From positions 1,922,001-1,986,000 of the forward strand of contig NZ_JADBEM010000001.1 of the NCBI RefSeq assembly GCF_014873875.1: DNA of 64,000 bases. Direction: 5' to 3'. The stretch is from Actinopolymorpha pittospori. Its GTDB lineage: Bacteria > Actinomycetota > Actinomycetes > Propionibacteriales > Actinopolymorphaceae. The translations under genes and the position numbers were made by a program. Of the stretch, positions 8,758 to 17,976 are shown piece by piece. Numbering within the stretch: the stretch's first letter is position 1; each line of letters begins with the position of its first letter. The notes below the pieces were generated by a model. It did not search any database, was not told where the DNA came from, and worked only from the letters and a program-made list of their open reading frames with translations.

Positions 8758-9719
8758 GCGCGCACTCCCTTCGGGCCGCGCTCGCCGCGCCCTTGGACCA
8801 GGCGCCAGTTGATCAGCGAGAACGCGATCATGATGACGAACAGACCCCAGCCGATCGCCGCGCCGTAGCCGAACTGGTTGTTCACGAATGCCTGCTCGTA
8901 CAGGTAGAGCACCATCGTCTGGCCCTCGTTGCCGGGCCCGCCGCCGTTACCGACCAGGACCTGCGGCTCGGTGAAGAGCTGCATACCGCCGATGGTCGAG
9001 GTGATGACGGTGAAGAGAATGATCGGCCGCAGCATCGGGACGGTGATGCGGAAGAACACCTGCCGCAGGCTCGCGCCGTCGACCCGCGCCGCTTCGTACA
9101 GCTCCGTCGGAATGGCCTGCAGGCCAGCGAGATAGATGATCGCGTTGTAGCCGGTCCATCGCCAGACCACCATCGCCGCGATGGAGAACTTGATTCCCCA
9201 CGGCGTGTTCAGCCACTCGATGGTGTCGAGGTGCAAGGAGCTGAGGAGTGCGTTCGTCAGACCGAACTGGTTGGCGAAGATGGAGCCGAAGATGATCGCG
9301 ATCGCCACGATCGAGGTCACGTTCGGAATGAAGAACGCGATCCGGTAGGCGCTGCGGCCGCGAATCTTCTGGTTCAGCAGGAAGGCGATGACTAGGGCGA
9401 AGAACAACATCGGGATCGTGGAGATGAACCAGATCTCGAAGGTGTTCAGGATCGACTTCCAGAACGTCGGATCGGACAGCATGAACTGGTACTGCGCCAG
9501 CCCGACGAAATGCATGTCGCCGATGCCGTTCCAGTTCTGGAACGACAGGTAGAAGGAGAACAGGATCGGGAAGAGCCCGAAGATCGCGAACAGGATGTAG
9601 AACGGCGAGATCGCGAGATACAGCGAGAACAACTCCGACTTCGACCGGCCCGCGTGCCGGCGGGCGGTCGAACCCGGCTCGCCGGCGGAGGCCGGGGCGG
9701 CGAGAGGCGTCGTGGTCAT
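8754..9719 (-). CDS. carbohydrate ABC transporter permease (MalF-like)
   Basis: A permease of 321 aa with six predicted membrane spans after a cytoplasmic N terminus of about 30 residues. The EAA loop reads ELYEAARVDGASLRQVFFRIT followed by P-L-R-P, typical of CUT1 family MalF/UgpA subunits. It lies one base downstream of the solute-binding protein gene, and its stop overlaps the next permease start, so the three genes form one transcript. A substrate cannot be deduced; CUT1 systems import mono- to oligosaccharides or glycerol-phosphate-type compounds. Confidence 0.93.
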   Translation of the reverse strand: MTTTPLAAPASAGEPGSTARRHAGRSKSELFSLYLAISPFYILFAIFGLFPILFSFYLSFQNWNGIGDMHFVGLAQYQFMLSDPTFWKSILNTFEIWFISTIPMLFFALVIAFLLNQKIRGRSAYRIAFFIPNVTSIVAIAIIFGSIFANQFGLTNALLSSLHLDTIEWLNTPWGIKFSIAAMVVWRWTGYNAIIYLAGLQAIPTELYEAARVDGASLRQVFFRITVPMLRPIILFTVITSTIGGMQLFTEPQVLVGNGGGPGNEGQTMVLYLYEQAFVNNQFGYGAAIGWGLFVIMIAFSLINWRLVQGRGERGPKGVRA

Positions 9720-9720
9720 G

Positions 9721-11001
9721 TCAGATCAACCCCAGGTGCGAGAGCTGCCGGTCGACCTCGACGAGTGCGTCCCGCCAGGCGACCTCCGGGTTCTTGTCTG
9801 CGCTCCAGACGTTGGTGAGCTGGTCGAGGAAGGCCGGCTCGATCACGTTGTCGTACGGGCTCAGATAGACCGGCTTCACCGCCTTGGCCGAGGTGGCGAA
9901 GACCTCGTTGACGACCTGGCCGCCGTAGAGCTTGACCTCCTGCATCGCGCGCTGGTTCTCGATGGCGGAGATGGCCGCGGGGTAGAGCTGGATCTCGTTC
10001 AGGCCGTAGACGAGCTGGTTCTCCGGTGACTGGAGGTACTTGATCACCTCGAACGCCGCCTCCGGGTCGCGGCACGCCTTCGGGATGGCGAGGAAGGACC
10101 CGCCCGCGTTGCCGGCGCCGCCCGGCGCGCGGCAGACCCGCCACTTGCCAGAGGTGGTGCTGGCCGCCGCGTCGGAGAGGATCTGGCCCGCCCAGACCGC
10201 ACCGACGAAGCTCGCGATCCGGCCGGAGGACAGGCCGGCGTTCCAGTCGTTGCCGAAGTCCGCCGCGTTGGCGGTGATCTTCCGCTTGTACGCGTCCACC
10301 GCGAGGTCCCACGGCTTACGGACCTGCGGCCCTTCGCCGATGAAGTTGTTCTTGGTGTCCATGTAGAGCTTGGCCTGCTGGGAGGTGGCCTGGTCGTAGA
10401 TCATGTTGACGCTCGTCGCGAGGGCGACGTCCGGCGTCGCCTTCCGCATCGTCGATCCCGCCTCGAGATAGGCCTCCCAGGTGGCCAGGTGCTGCGCCAC
10501 CTCGTCCGGCTCGGTCGGCAGGCCCGCCTTCTCGAACAGGTCGGCCCGGTAGAAGAGCGCGGTCGGCCCGGTGTCCATCGGGAAGCCGACCATCTTGCCG
10601 TCGGGTGTGACGCCGCGTTGCCACTTCCAGTCCAGGTACTCCGACTGGACGTCCTTCGCGCCGAGCGTGTAGAGGTCGACGAACTGGTCCGCGTCCGGGA
10701 AGTACGTCGCCACGTCGTCGTTGAGTCCGACGACGTCGGGAATGTAGGCCTTGCCCGCGAGACTGGTGAGGAACTTCGACTTGTAGTCGCCGCCGATCTT
10801 CTGCGGCACGAGCTTGACGCCCGTCGCGGCTGGCGTCTTTGCTAACAGGTTGTCGCTGATCGACCGGTTCCAGTACCAAAGGCTCAACGTGCCGTCTGGG
10901 GTCAGATAGGAACTCCGGCTACAACCGGAGGTACCCAGGATTGCGGTGCCGAGGAGTCCCGAGGCCGCCGCGGTGAGGAACGCGCGTCGGGTGGGCGCCA
11001 T
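9721..11001 (-). CDS. extracellular sugar-binding lipoprotein of the ABC importer
   Basis: A family 1 extracellular solute-binding protein of 426 aa. The N terminus combines a twin-arginine stretch (TRRAFLTAAA, Arg5-Arg6) with a lipobox ending in GTSGC (Cys27). It is thus probably exported folded by Tat and then lipid-anchored. The mature part has the expected LSLWYWNRS start of the first lobe and a late NVWSADKNPEVAW segment. GAGGTG ahead of the ATG at 11001 is a good ribosome-binding site. It is the first gene of the three-gene sugar import operon. The probable control site is the inverted repeat at 11104-11126. Confidence 0.92.
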   Translation of the reverse strand: MAPTRRAFLTAAASGLLGTAILGTSGCSRSSYLTPDGTLSLWYWNRSISDNLLAKTPAATGVKLVPQKIGGDYKSKFLTSLAGKAYIPDVVGLNDDVATYFPDADQFVDLYTLGAKDVQSEYLDWKWQRGVTPDGKMVGFPMDTGPTALFYRADLFEKAGLPTEPDEVAQHLATWEAYLEAGSTMRKATPDVALATSVNMIYDQATSQQAKLYMDTKNNFIGEGPQVRKPWDLAVDAYKRKITANAADFGNDWNAGLSSGRIASFVGAVWAGQILSDAAASTTSGKWRVCRAPGGAGNAGGSFLAIPKACRDPEAAFEVIKYLQSPENQLVYGLNEIQLYPAAISAIENQRAMQEVKLYGGQVVNEVFATSAKAVKPVYLSPYDNVIEPAFLDQLTNVWSADKNPEVAWRDALVEVDRQLSHLGLI

Positions 11002-11103
11002 GGTTCACCTCGTTTCAGTCGCTCTGCGGGATGTGTTGACGCCCACGGGAGTATGACTCCGAGCAGGCCTAACTCACTTCGCCGATCGAGGTGTGGTCGT
11101 CGA

Positions 11104-11126
11104 AGCGTTTCCGCAGCGTAAACGCT
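11104..11126. promoter_or_regulatory. inverted repeat upstream of the sugar operon, possible LacI-family operator
   Basis: AGCGTTT and AAACGCT form 7-bp inverted arms around a 9-nt spacer, about 100 bp upstream of the solute-binding protein start. Sugar ABC operons in actinomycetes are commonly controlled by LacI-family repressors binding similar CG-centred palindromes. No lacI gene is in the window. The spacing is wider than in a classic LacI site, so the call is tentative. Confidence 0.3.
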
Positions 11127-11189
11127 GACCGAATCAGGCGGAAGGCGCTTGCCGTTTCCGGACTTCTTTCACAAGGACGAATGTCCTAC

Positions 11190-11870
11190 TTATGCCGAAC
11201 GGCGCGGGGGAAGCTCACTCTGCGCGTACCGACCCACGCGATACGTCGCGACCGCGTCGACCACGGCGCCGACACCGCCACCCAGCAACGGGATGCGCCG
11301 GCCGACCGTCAGACCGAGCCGCTTGCCACCCACCTGGGTGGCCAGGACGGCACCGAGCTCACCCGCGACACGGTTGTCGAGCTCGGCGTCGTGCACCGGG
11401 GCGGTCGCCATCGCAAGTGGGGTGGAAGGCAAGGTGCCCTTGCGTACCAGCTCTTCCACGACCTCATCGCCCAGGAGGCACGCGGTCACCGCGGTTCGGA
11501 CACGCGGGTCGGACAGATCGTAGCCGCGCAGATGGGCGATGGCCGCCACCATCCGGGCCTGGAGGACCGCGAGGCCGGTGACGTTGGCCGGAAGAGCGAT
11601 CGGGAGGACGGCGAAACCGCCGAGGCTCGTCACGAATCCCTGGGCGCCGGCGAGCCGGACGTGCTGCTCCACGACCTCGTTGGCCGCGCGTACGGGATCG
11701 CCGTCGTGGCGGGCGAGTTGGCGTTCGGCGACGGCCAGGGCGCCGGAGAACCGGCCCCGTCCGTCGATGGCCGCGTCGAGAACGTTACGGAAGAGGCCCG
11801 CGGCGGCACGTGGTGTCACCTGACGGGCCATCGGCGCGAGGCTGCGCGCCACCATCTTTCCAACGGCCAT
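11190..11870 (-). CDS. EcsC family protein
   Basis: A protein of 226 aa resembling the EcsC family, which is named for a Bacillus ecs operon protein of uncertain role. It has a hydrophobic middle (LPIALPANVTGLAVLQARMVAAIAHLRGYD, about residues 90-120) and a late glycine-rich stretch IPLLGGGVGAVVDAVATYRVGRYA that is typical of the family's C-terminal end. The start ATG at 11870 is the first Met. It is monocistronic, divergent from aat and convergent with nothing. Function is unknown; members are thought to be membrane-associated. Confidence 0.72.
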   Translation of the reverse strand: MAVGKMVARSLAPMARQVTPRAAAGLFRNVLDAAIDGRGRFSGALAVAERQLARHDGDPVRAANEVVEQHVRLAGAQGFVTSLGGFAVLPIALPANVTGLAVLQARMVAAIAHLRGYDLSDPRVRTAVTACLLGDEVVEELVRKGTLPSTPLAMATAPVHDAELDNRVAGELGAVLATQVGGKRLGLTVGRRIPLLGGGVGAVVDAVATYRVGRYAQSELPPRRSA

Positions 11871-12026
11871 GGTGCACCTGTCCCATCCGAAGGGGAATCT
11901 GACCGAAACGATACGTCGTTTCGTGCCTGTCCGGGTCTCTGTCCGGATCTTGCCGTTCGTTCCCTCCTACCCATGAACTGCGGAGAGCCGATCCGCGGTT
12001 CCCCGCGATCTGGTCATGAAGGTCGA

Positions 12027-12054
12027 CGGGCTCCATCTGACGGGCTCCATCTGA
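12027..12054. repeat. 14-bp tandem duplication in the divergent intergenic region
   Basis: CGGGCTCCATCTGA occurs twice head to tail at 12027-12040 and 12041-12054, between the divergent EcsC-like and aat genes. The rest of 11871-12164 shows no gene and presumably holds both promoters. The repeat could be a paired regulator site or a simple slippage duplication. Confidence 0.55.
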
Positions 12055-12164
12055 CCCACTCCGTCCGACCGCCAGCCTTCATGAATCATGGACGGGGTCA
12101 CGAAGTACCGACGTGGCCACCCCTCCGGGCGGCGCGAAGCCGTCCGCTTCGGCAGGATGGTCCT

Positions 12165-12884
12165 GTGCCGACCGAGCTGCCACCCACCCGCTGGGAGTTC
12201 CCGTCTCCAGAGCTTGCCGGTGACGAGGACCTGGTCGGCGAGGGCGCCGACCTCGAGCCCGCGACGATCCTGGCGGCCTACCAGAAGGGCATCTTCCCGA
12301 TGCCGGTACGCCGAGGGCCCGGCCAGGTCACCTGGTGGTCGCCGGCCCAGCGCGGGGTCCTCCCCATCACCGGGCTTCGCGTCTCGCGCTCGCTGCGCCA
12401 GTCCTGCCAGCGCTTCACCGTCCGGATCAACACCGTCTTCGACGAGGTCATCCGCGCCTGCGCCGACCCGGGCCGGCCGGGGGGCTGGATCACCCCGGAG
12501 GTCCGGGCCGCCTACATCCGGCTGCACGAACTCGGCTGGGCCCACTCCGTCGAGGCCTGGACGCCCGACGGCCGGCTCGCGGGTGGGCTGTACGGGCTCG
12601 CGATCGGAGGCCTGTTCGCGGGCGAGTCGATGTTTCACCGGGAACGCGACGCGTCCAAGGTCGCCCTCGTCGGGCTGGTCGACCTCCTCGGCAAGGAACC
12701 CGACGCGGAGCGGCGCCTGCTCGACCTGCAGTGGCGGACGCCGCATCTGGCCTCACTCGGCGCCCTGGAGATACCGCGGTCGGACTACCTCGAGCGGCTC
12801 GCTCAGGCGCTGCGGCTTCCGGCGCCGGCGGCGTTCGGTGGACCCGCCGACCTGCGGTGGGCCGGGAACGGCGACGGCGCGTAG
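12165..12884 (+). CDS. aat: leucyl/phenylalanyl-tRNA-protein transferase
   Basis: An N-end rule enzyme of 239 aa that moves Leu or Phe from aminoacyl-tRNA to proteins with N-terminal Arg or Lys, marking them for ClpAP/ClpS degradation. Family motifs are AAYQKGIFPMP, VTWWSPAQRGVLP, AYIRLHELGWAHSVE, GGLYGLAIGGLFAGESMFHRE and the C-terminal LLDLQWRTPHLASLGALEIPR. Start GTG at 12165 follows AGGA and lines up with the usual N terminus; the frame is open far upstream but that part is not protein-like. Its 3' end overlaps the convergent small gene by about 82 bases. Confidence 0.95.
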   Translation: MPTELPPTRWEFPSPELAGDEDLVGEGADLEPATILAAYQKGIFPMPVRRGPGQVTWWSPAQRGVLPITGLRVSRSLRQSCQRFTVRINTVFDEVIRACADPGRPGGWITPEVRAAYIRLHELGWAHSVEAWTPDGRLAGGLYGLAIGGLFAGESMFHRERDASKVALVGLVDLLGKEPDAERRLLDLQWRTPHLASLGALEIPRSDYLERLAQALRLPAPAAFGGPADLRWAGNGDGA

Positions 12885-13153
12885 CCCGTGGAGTAGGGCT
12901 CCGCGCTGCTCGCGTACGTGTGGGACCCGGTCTGGGCCTGCTCGGCGCCGCGGGCGAGAACGTCGCACATGAGCGGGACGTCACGCGCCCGCATCCGGAA
13001 GGTGCCGACGCAGGTGCCCTCACGCCAGAGGGACAGGACCAGGAGTCCCTCCGGTCCGGCCTGTTGGTGCCAGTTGACCCGGAGAGACCGGTCGTCACCC
13101 CGGGCATCCAGGAACACCTCGCCGTGAACGGGCAGGGTGGTGACGTCGGACAT
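12803..13153 (-). CDS. conserved actinobacterial hypothetical protein
   Basis: A protein of 116 aa starting MSDVTTLPVHGEVFLDARGDDRSLRV. The motif GEVFLDARGDDR followed by VLSLWREGTCVGTFRM resembles a short conserved protein I recall from many actinomycetes; it has no known function and no predicted membrane segment. The first about 75 aa look conserved. The Ser/Ala/Pro-rich tail is the part that overlaps the 3' end of aat on the other strand, so the tail may be under mixed selection. ATG at 13153 is the likely start, although the frame is open to 13705. It faces away from the glycosylase gene. Confidence 0.72.
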   Translation of the reverse strand: MSDVTTLPVHGEVFLDARGDDRSLRVNWHQQAGPEGLLVLSLWREGTCVGTFRMRARDVPLMCDVLARGAEQAQTGSHTYASSAEPYSTGYAPSPFPAHRRSAGPPNAAGAGSRSA

Positions 13154-13328
13154 GGGTTGATCATGCCTTGAAGTCCGTGCCCCGAACAGCCCCCTCCGAC
13201 CGGTTGCGGTCCGCGTCACGCTCGGAGGGACCGCACGGACCGGGGTGAGCGGTCCGTTCTGCCCGCATCCGGGCACATCTGTTCTCATCCGCTGGTACGG
13301 CACTTGCGCGGCGCGGCAGGATATGGCC

Positions 13329-14207
13329 ATGCCCGAGCTGCCCGAGGTGGAGGCGCTCGCCGACTTTCTCCGCGAGGAGGCCGTCGGCCGCTCCGTGACG
13401 CGCGTCGACGCGGTGGCGATCAGCGCCCTGAAGACCTTCCAGCCCCCGATCACCGATCTCGTCGGGCGGACCGTGACTGCCGTCGGGCGGCACGGCAAGT
13501 TCCTCGACCTCACCATGCACGTCGACGGAGCCGACGACCTGCACTTCGTCACCCATCTGGCCCGGGCCGGCTGGCTGCGGTGGAGTACGTCGCTCGCCGA
13601 CAAGCCGCCGCGACCCGGTAAGGGACCGCTCGCCCTGCGTGTCCACCTGGGCGACGGTGTCGGCTTCGACCTCACCGAGGCGGGCACCCAGAAGCGGCTC
13701 GCCATCTACGTCGTACCCGACCCGGCCCTCGTCCCCGGTGTCGCGCGCCTCGGCCCCGACCCGCTCGGCTCCGACTTCACCGCCGAACGGCTCGCCGAGA
13801 TCCTGCGCGCCGCCGGCCGGTCCCAGCTCAAGGGCGTGCTGACCGACCAGGCCAGGATCGCCGGCATCGGCAACGCCTACTCCGACGAGATCCTGCACGC
13901 CGCCCGGCTCTCACCGTTCAAACCGGCCAACGGCCTGTCCGAGGAGGACAACGCCGGGCTCTACGCCGCGATCCACGGTGTCCTCACCGACGCCGCCGGC
14001 CGGGCCCGTGGCCTCGCGGCCAAGGAACTGAAGTCGGAGAAGAAGACCAACCTCGCGGTGCACGGCCGGACCGGGCAGCCGTGCCCGGTGTGCGGCGACA
14101 CCGTCCGTGAGGTGTCCTTCGCCGATTCGAGCCTGCAGTACTGCCCCACCTGCCAGACCGGCGGCAAGCCCCTCGCCGACCGGCGACTGTCCAGGCTGCT
14201 CAAGTAA
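13329..14207 (+). CDS. Fpg/Nei family DNA glycosylase-AP lyase
   Basis: A base-excision repair enzyme of 292 aa. It begins MPELPEVE, whose Pro after Met is the catalytic N-terminal nucleophile and whose Glu3 is the general acid. VGRHGKFLDL holds the beta-hairpin Lys. GIGNAYSDEILHAARLSP is the helix-two-turn-helix segment. The C terminus has a four-cysteine zinc finger (CPVCG...YCPTCQTGG). The finger sequence ADSSLQYCPTC lacks the usual R-S-T/x-Y-C form of Fpg, so I leave open whether it repairs 8-oxoguanine (Fpg) or oxidised pyrimidines (Nei). ATG at 13329 is forced by the need for Pro2. Confidence 0.93.
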   Translation: MPELPEVEALADFLREEAVGRSVTRVDAVAISALKTFQPPITDLVGRTVTAVGRHGKFLDLTMHVDGADDLHFVTHLARAGWLRWSTSLADKPPRPGKGPLALRVHLGDGVGFDLTEAGTQKRLAIYVVPDPALVPGVARLGPDPLGSDFTAERLAEILRAAGRSQLKGVLTDQARIAGIGNAYSDEILHAARLSPFKPANGLSEEDNAGLYAAIHGVLTDAAGRARGLAAKELKSEKKTNLAVHGRTGQPCPVCGDTVREVSFADSSLQYCPTCQTGGKPLADRRLSRLLK

Positions 14208-14377
14208 CCCGTCCGGGCCGCTCACGTGCCCGTCTCCGGCCGTGAGCGCCCGCACCGGCTCGGGTGGCCGGCGGAACTCTCGGCGTACCCGTCCGGGTCG
14301 TCCCCACGTTTTACGCCTTAGGGTGACAGGCGGCATTCTCGAGGCCGCACCAGCGCCGCGGGACGGCGTGAACCCTA

Positions 14378-15853
14378 GTGGCCCTGATCGGCCTTACCTC
14401 GACGCACCGGAGGCTGTGCGTGTCGGACGCTGCGAACCGGCGAGGATCGCTCGGCTCCGCCATGGTCGCCCTGACGGCCGCCCGGCTGGCCTCGGTACTG
14501 GCGACCTTCCTCGCCGGAGTCGTCGCGGCGCGGCTGCTCGACCCTGCCGCGCTGGGAGTCTCCGGAGTCGGCCTCACCCTCGGCTGGGCGGTCGCGATCG
14601 TCGCCAACGGCGGGCTCAACATCTCCGCGATCTACTTCCTCGGCCGCCGGCCCGAGGACCACCGCAGGATCGTCGCCGCCATCCTCGGCCTCGCCCTGGT
14701 CGCGCTCGTCGTCGCCGTCGTGCTCACCGGAGCCGCCGGGCTCGTCGTCGGGAACCTCGTCCTGGACCAGCAGACCCCCCTGCTGCTCGTCGCCGCCGCG
14801 GTGATGGCCGCCGCCACCATCGGCTACGAGGTCGTCGGATCGCTGCTGCTCGGACTCGAACGCCGTCGCGCCTACGTCTGGGCCGACGTCTCCCGCAGCG
14901 TCGCGACGTTCGCGATCACGTTGGTGATCCTCGGCCTGGTCAGCCGGACCGCGGAGGGCTACGTGCTCGCCACCGGGCTCGGCGTCGCGGTCCCGGCGCT
15001 TGCGACGCTGCTGGTGCTCCGGCGCGTCACCGGGTCGCTGCGGCCGAGGTTCGACCGGGCGCTGTCCCGCGACGCGCTCCGGCTCGGTCTCGCCGGACAG
15101 GTCGGCAACGTCCTCACCTTCCTCAACCTGCGGCTGGACCTGCTCCTCGTACCCGCGCTGCTCCGGCTGGACCTGGCCGGCATCTACTTCGTCGCCACCC
15201 GGGTCTCCGAGGTCGTCGGGCAGGCGTCGACGGCGGCGTCCTCGATGCTCTTCCCCCACGTCGCGGGTCAGTCCGACCCGAACGACACCACCACGACCGA
15301 ACGCACCAGCCGGCTCACGCTGCTCGCGACCGGCGTGGTCGCCGTCCTCCTCGCAGCGGTCTCACCGTTCGTCCTCAGCCTGTTCTTCGGCCCCGTCTAC
15401 CGGCGGGGTACCCAGGCGCTGCTCATCCTGCTCGCCTCGATGCTGCCCCTGGCGCTCGCCCGGATCCTCGCCGCCGACCTGAAGGGACGGGGCCGGCCCG
15501 GACTCGTCTCCATCGGCACCGGAATCGGTGCCATCCTCACCGTGATCGCCGACGTCACCCTCATCCCGGTCCTGGGCATCGAGGGCGCCGCGCTGGCGTC
15601 GCTGCTGGCGTACGCCGGAACCGCCGTGATCCTGCTCGGCTGCTACCGCCGCGTCAGCGGTGGCCGGTTGCTGGCCCTGCTGCCCCGGCCCTCCGACATC
15701 CGCGACGTCATCGCGCTCGGCCGGGCGCGGCTGCGTCCCTCCGCGGCGCCGGCGGCGCCCGTGGAGTCAGTGGAGCCCGTGGAGTCAGGGGCGGACGACA
15801 TCACTGCGGTCGAGGCGAACGGAGGCACTGTGCGCGAGGCGGGCCGGTCGTGA
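14378..15853 (+). CDS. MOP-superfamily polysaccharide flippase
   Basis: A polytopic membrane protein of up to 491 aa with about 12-14 hydrophobic segments, matching Wzx/MATE-like lipid-linked oligosaccharide flippases. The first helix region reads LTAARLASVLATFLAGVVAARLL, the usual opening of this family. GTG at 14378 and GTG at 14420 are both possible starts; the second gives a more typical N terminus. The gene is first in a three-gene unit, overlapping the DUF5693 gene by GTGA at 15850-15853. It probably moves a lipid-linked surface polymer precursor that CsaB modifies. Confidence 0.85.
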   Translation: MALIGLTSTHRRLCVSDAANRRGSLGSAMVALTAARLASVLATFLAGVVAARLLDPAALGVSGVGLTLGWAVAIVANGGLNISAIYFLGRRPEDHRRIVAAILGLALVALVVAVVLTGAAGLVVGNLVLDQQTPLLLVAAAVMAAATIGYEVVGSLLLGLERRRAYVWADVSRSVATFAITLVILGLVSRTAEGYVLATGLGVAVPALATLLVLRRVTGSLRPRFDRALSRDALRLGLAGQVGNVLTFLNLRLDLLLVPALLRLDLAGIYFVATRVSEVVGQASTAASSMLFPHVAGQSDPNDTTTTERTSRLTLLATGVVAVLLAAVSPFVLSLFFGPVYRRGTQALLILLASMLPLALARILAADLKGRGRPGLVSIGTGIGAILTVIADVTLIPVLGIEGAALASLLAYAGTAVILLGCYRRVSGGRLLALLPRPSDIRDVIALGRARLRPSAAPAAPVESVEPVESGADDITAVEANGGTVREAGRS

Positions 15854-17976
15854 GGGGGACCAGGGTCGCCCTGGGCTGCCTGCTCGCCGTCGTCCTCGCA
15901 GCGCCGGCGCTGGCCCTGCGGGTCAATGCCGAACACCACCAGAACACCATCGACTTCGCCGTCGTCGACTCCTCGGTCGACAACTGGACCGCCGGCCAGG
16001 ACCAGGCGGAGACGACCGCGCTCGTGGACCAGCTCACCGGGCACGGCATCGGCACGGTCGTCGTGGGCATGCGGTCGGTACGCGCCTGCCTCGACGAGGG
16101 CGAACTCGTCGTCGTCGGCATCGGAGGCCCCGGCGCACTCCCCGCCGATCTCGCCGGACCTGGCGAGGCAACCGTCCTCAAAGGCCGTCCCGGCGATCCG
16201 GACGGCGTGTTCGCGCAGGTCGTGGAGGCGCTGAAGGAGCGGTACGGCGACCGGGTGACCACCGCCACGGAGCCGTCCGACACCGGCACCGTGTCCTTCG
16301 TCCGGGTCGACGGCGTGGACGACGTCAGGGCCATCCCCATCGGCTACGACTCCAACCGGCTCCGGGCCCTCGCCCGGTCCGGCTTCCGGGTGATCCTGGC
16401 ACTGCCCGCGCAGTTCCTCCCCGATCGCGCATGGCTCCAACGCGAACTCGACCGGGCCGCCTCGACGGCCGGTGTCAAGGCGGTCCTCGCGCTCGGCCCG
16501 TTGCCGTTCCTGACCCAGGCGGCCGACCTGCGAGGCTTCGCCGACCACCTGCGCGCCAGCGGTCTCGACCTGGCGTTGCCCGACCTCGGTGCGCTGCCAG
16601 GCGCCGCGGCCTACGGCGAGCAACTTCCCGGGCTGATCATCCGCGCCCACGTCATCCCCATCCCGCCCGGCGCCGACGACCACGCGCTCCTCGTCCGCAG
16701 CCACCGCGCCGAGAAGGAACGCGGCGTCCGGCTCATCGTGCTTCGGGCGCCGACCGTCGACCCCGACGCCCGACTCCCACTCGCCACCGTCCTCCGGCTC
16801 GCCCCCCAACTCACCCGCGACCTCCCCGGAGGGCTCGAGCTCGGCGTGCCCGTACCCCAGGTCGAGGTGCGTCCCGCGCTGTGGATGGAAGGCGCCACCC
16901 TCGCCGCGGGGCTGGTGCTGCTGTGGCTCGCCGGGCGGTGGTGGGTCGGCGTGCCTGTCCCGCTGCCGGTGCCGGCCCTGCTGGCCCGCCGGTCACGCGG
17001 CTCGGAGCGTGGTCGGCCCCGGCGCCGAGGTGGACCGGACGACGAAGCCGCTGGAGATGACGGAGCCGGGGAGCTCGCGGACCCAGGACCGACGCCGCGT
17101 CGGTCGACCTGGTCGGTGCCCCATTGGCTCGTCGTCGTGGCTGTGGCCCTCGCCGCCCTCGTCGGTGTCGCCTCGATGGTCACCGAATCGCTGCTCCTGT
17201 GGCAGCTGCTCACTCTGGTCGTGGCCATCGCGGGGGCCTCGCTCGCCGTGCTCGCCGCGATGGGCCGACGCCTGCCCGAGCCGGGCCGGTGGCGGGTGGT
17301 CACGGCGTACCTCCTGGGCGCGGGAGTCGCGGTCGCGACCGGACTGGTCGTGGCGGCCCTCGGCAGCCGGAGCATCTTCATGACCGGCCTCGCGCCGTTC
17401 CGGGGGGTGAAGATCCTCCTCGCCGCGCCACCGCTCGTCGTCGCCGTCTACGGCCTGCTCGTCACGCGGGACCGGAGTCGCGCGGCCGCCCTGGGGCCGA
17501 TCGCGTGGGTGCGCACCGCGGTCTCGGCGATCCGGCTCTGGCATCTGCTCGTCGCCGCCGTCGTCGTCGTCCTCGGTGGCTACTATCTCCTCCGCTCGGG
17601 CAACTCCGGTGTCGCACCCGCCTTCGAGCTGCGGTTGCGCGACGGTCTCGACGAGGCGCTTTACATCCGGCCGCGCTTCAAGGAGGCGCTGGCCGGTCTG
17701 CCCGCGCTGGTGGTGGCGCTGGCCTGGCGCCGGCCCGCGAGGGCGCGCTGGCTCCCGGCGATCGCCGCCGCGATCGGTACGGCGAGCATGGTCGACACGT
17801 TCGGGCACTTCCACACGCCGTTGGCGGTGGCGCTGCTGCGGACGGGGTACGCCATCCTGGTCGGGCTCGTTCTCGGGGCGCTGGCCGCGGCGGTCATCGG
17901 ATGGATCGCCGACCGGTCGAGCCGCCGCGTCGACGAGGCGCCCAGTGGAACGGAACGGGAGGAGGTACACCGATGA
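15850..17976 (+). CDS. DUF5693 family membrane protein
   Basis: A protein of 708 aa. A signal-like segment (VALGCLLAVVLAAPALAL) comes first. Next is a large extracytoplasmic domain of about 300 aa with TIM-barrel-like strand motifs (GTVVVGMRSV, VILALPAQFLPDRAWLQ). A charged cytoplasmic loop follows, then about 8 membrane helices in the C-terminal half. This layout matches DUF5693, a family found beside csaB in many Gram-positive bacteria; biochemical function is unknown. GTG at 15850 overlaps the flippase stop and ATGA at 17973-17976 links it to csaB. I infer a role in export or ligation of the pyruvylated polymer. Confidence 0.78.
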   Translation: MRGTRVALGCLLAVVLAAPALALRVNAEHHQNTIDFAVVDSSVDNWTAGQDQAETTALVDQLTGHGIGTVVVGMRSVRACLDEGELVVVGIGGPGALPADLAGPGEATVLKGRPGDPDGVFAQVVEALKERYGDRVTTATEPSDTGTVSFVRVDGVDDVRAIPIGYDSNRLRALARSGFRVILALPAQFLPDRAWLQRELDRAASTAGVKAVLALGPLPFLTQAADLRGFADHLRASGLDLALPDLGALPGAAAYGEQLPGLIIRAHVIPIPPGADDHALLVRSHRAEKERGVRLIVLRAPTVDPDARLPLATVLRLAPQLTRDLPGGLELGVPVPQVEVRPALWMEGATLAAGLVLLWLAGRWWVGVPVPLPVPALLARRSRGSERGRPRRRGGPDDEAAGDDGAGELADPGPTPRRSTWSVPHWLVVVAVALAALVGVASMVTESLLLWQLLTLVVAIAGASLAVLAAMGRRLPEPGRWRVVTAYLLGAGVAVATGLVVAALGSRSIFMTGLAPFRGVKILLAAPPLVVAVYGLLVTRDRSRAAALGPIAWVRTAVSAIRLWHLLVAAVVVVLGGYYLLRSGNSGVAPAFELRLRDGLDEALYIRPRFKEALAGLPALVVALAWRRPARARWLPAIAAAIGTASMVDTFGHFHTPLAVALLRTGYAILVGLVLGALAAAVIGWIADRSSRRVDEAPSGTEREEVHR

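Noticed and set aside
11091-12164. N-terminal extension of aat
   Set aside because: It runs antisense to the EcsC-like gene and has no conserved sequence. GTG at 12165 matches the usual length of the transferase.
14107-15849. Upstream extension of the DUF5693 frame
   Set aside because: The frame is open back to 14107 but this part is out-of-frame shadow of the flippase gene. The protein begins at GTG 15850 with a signal-like segment.
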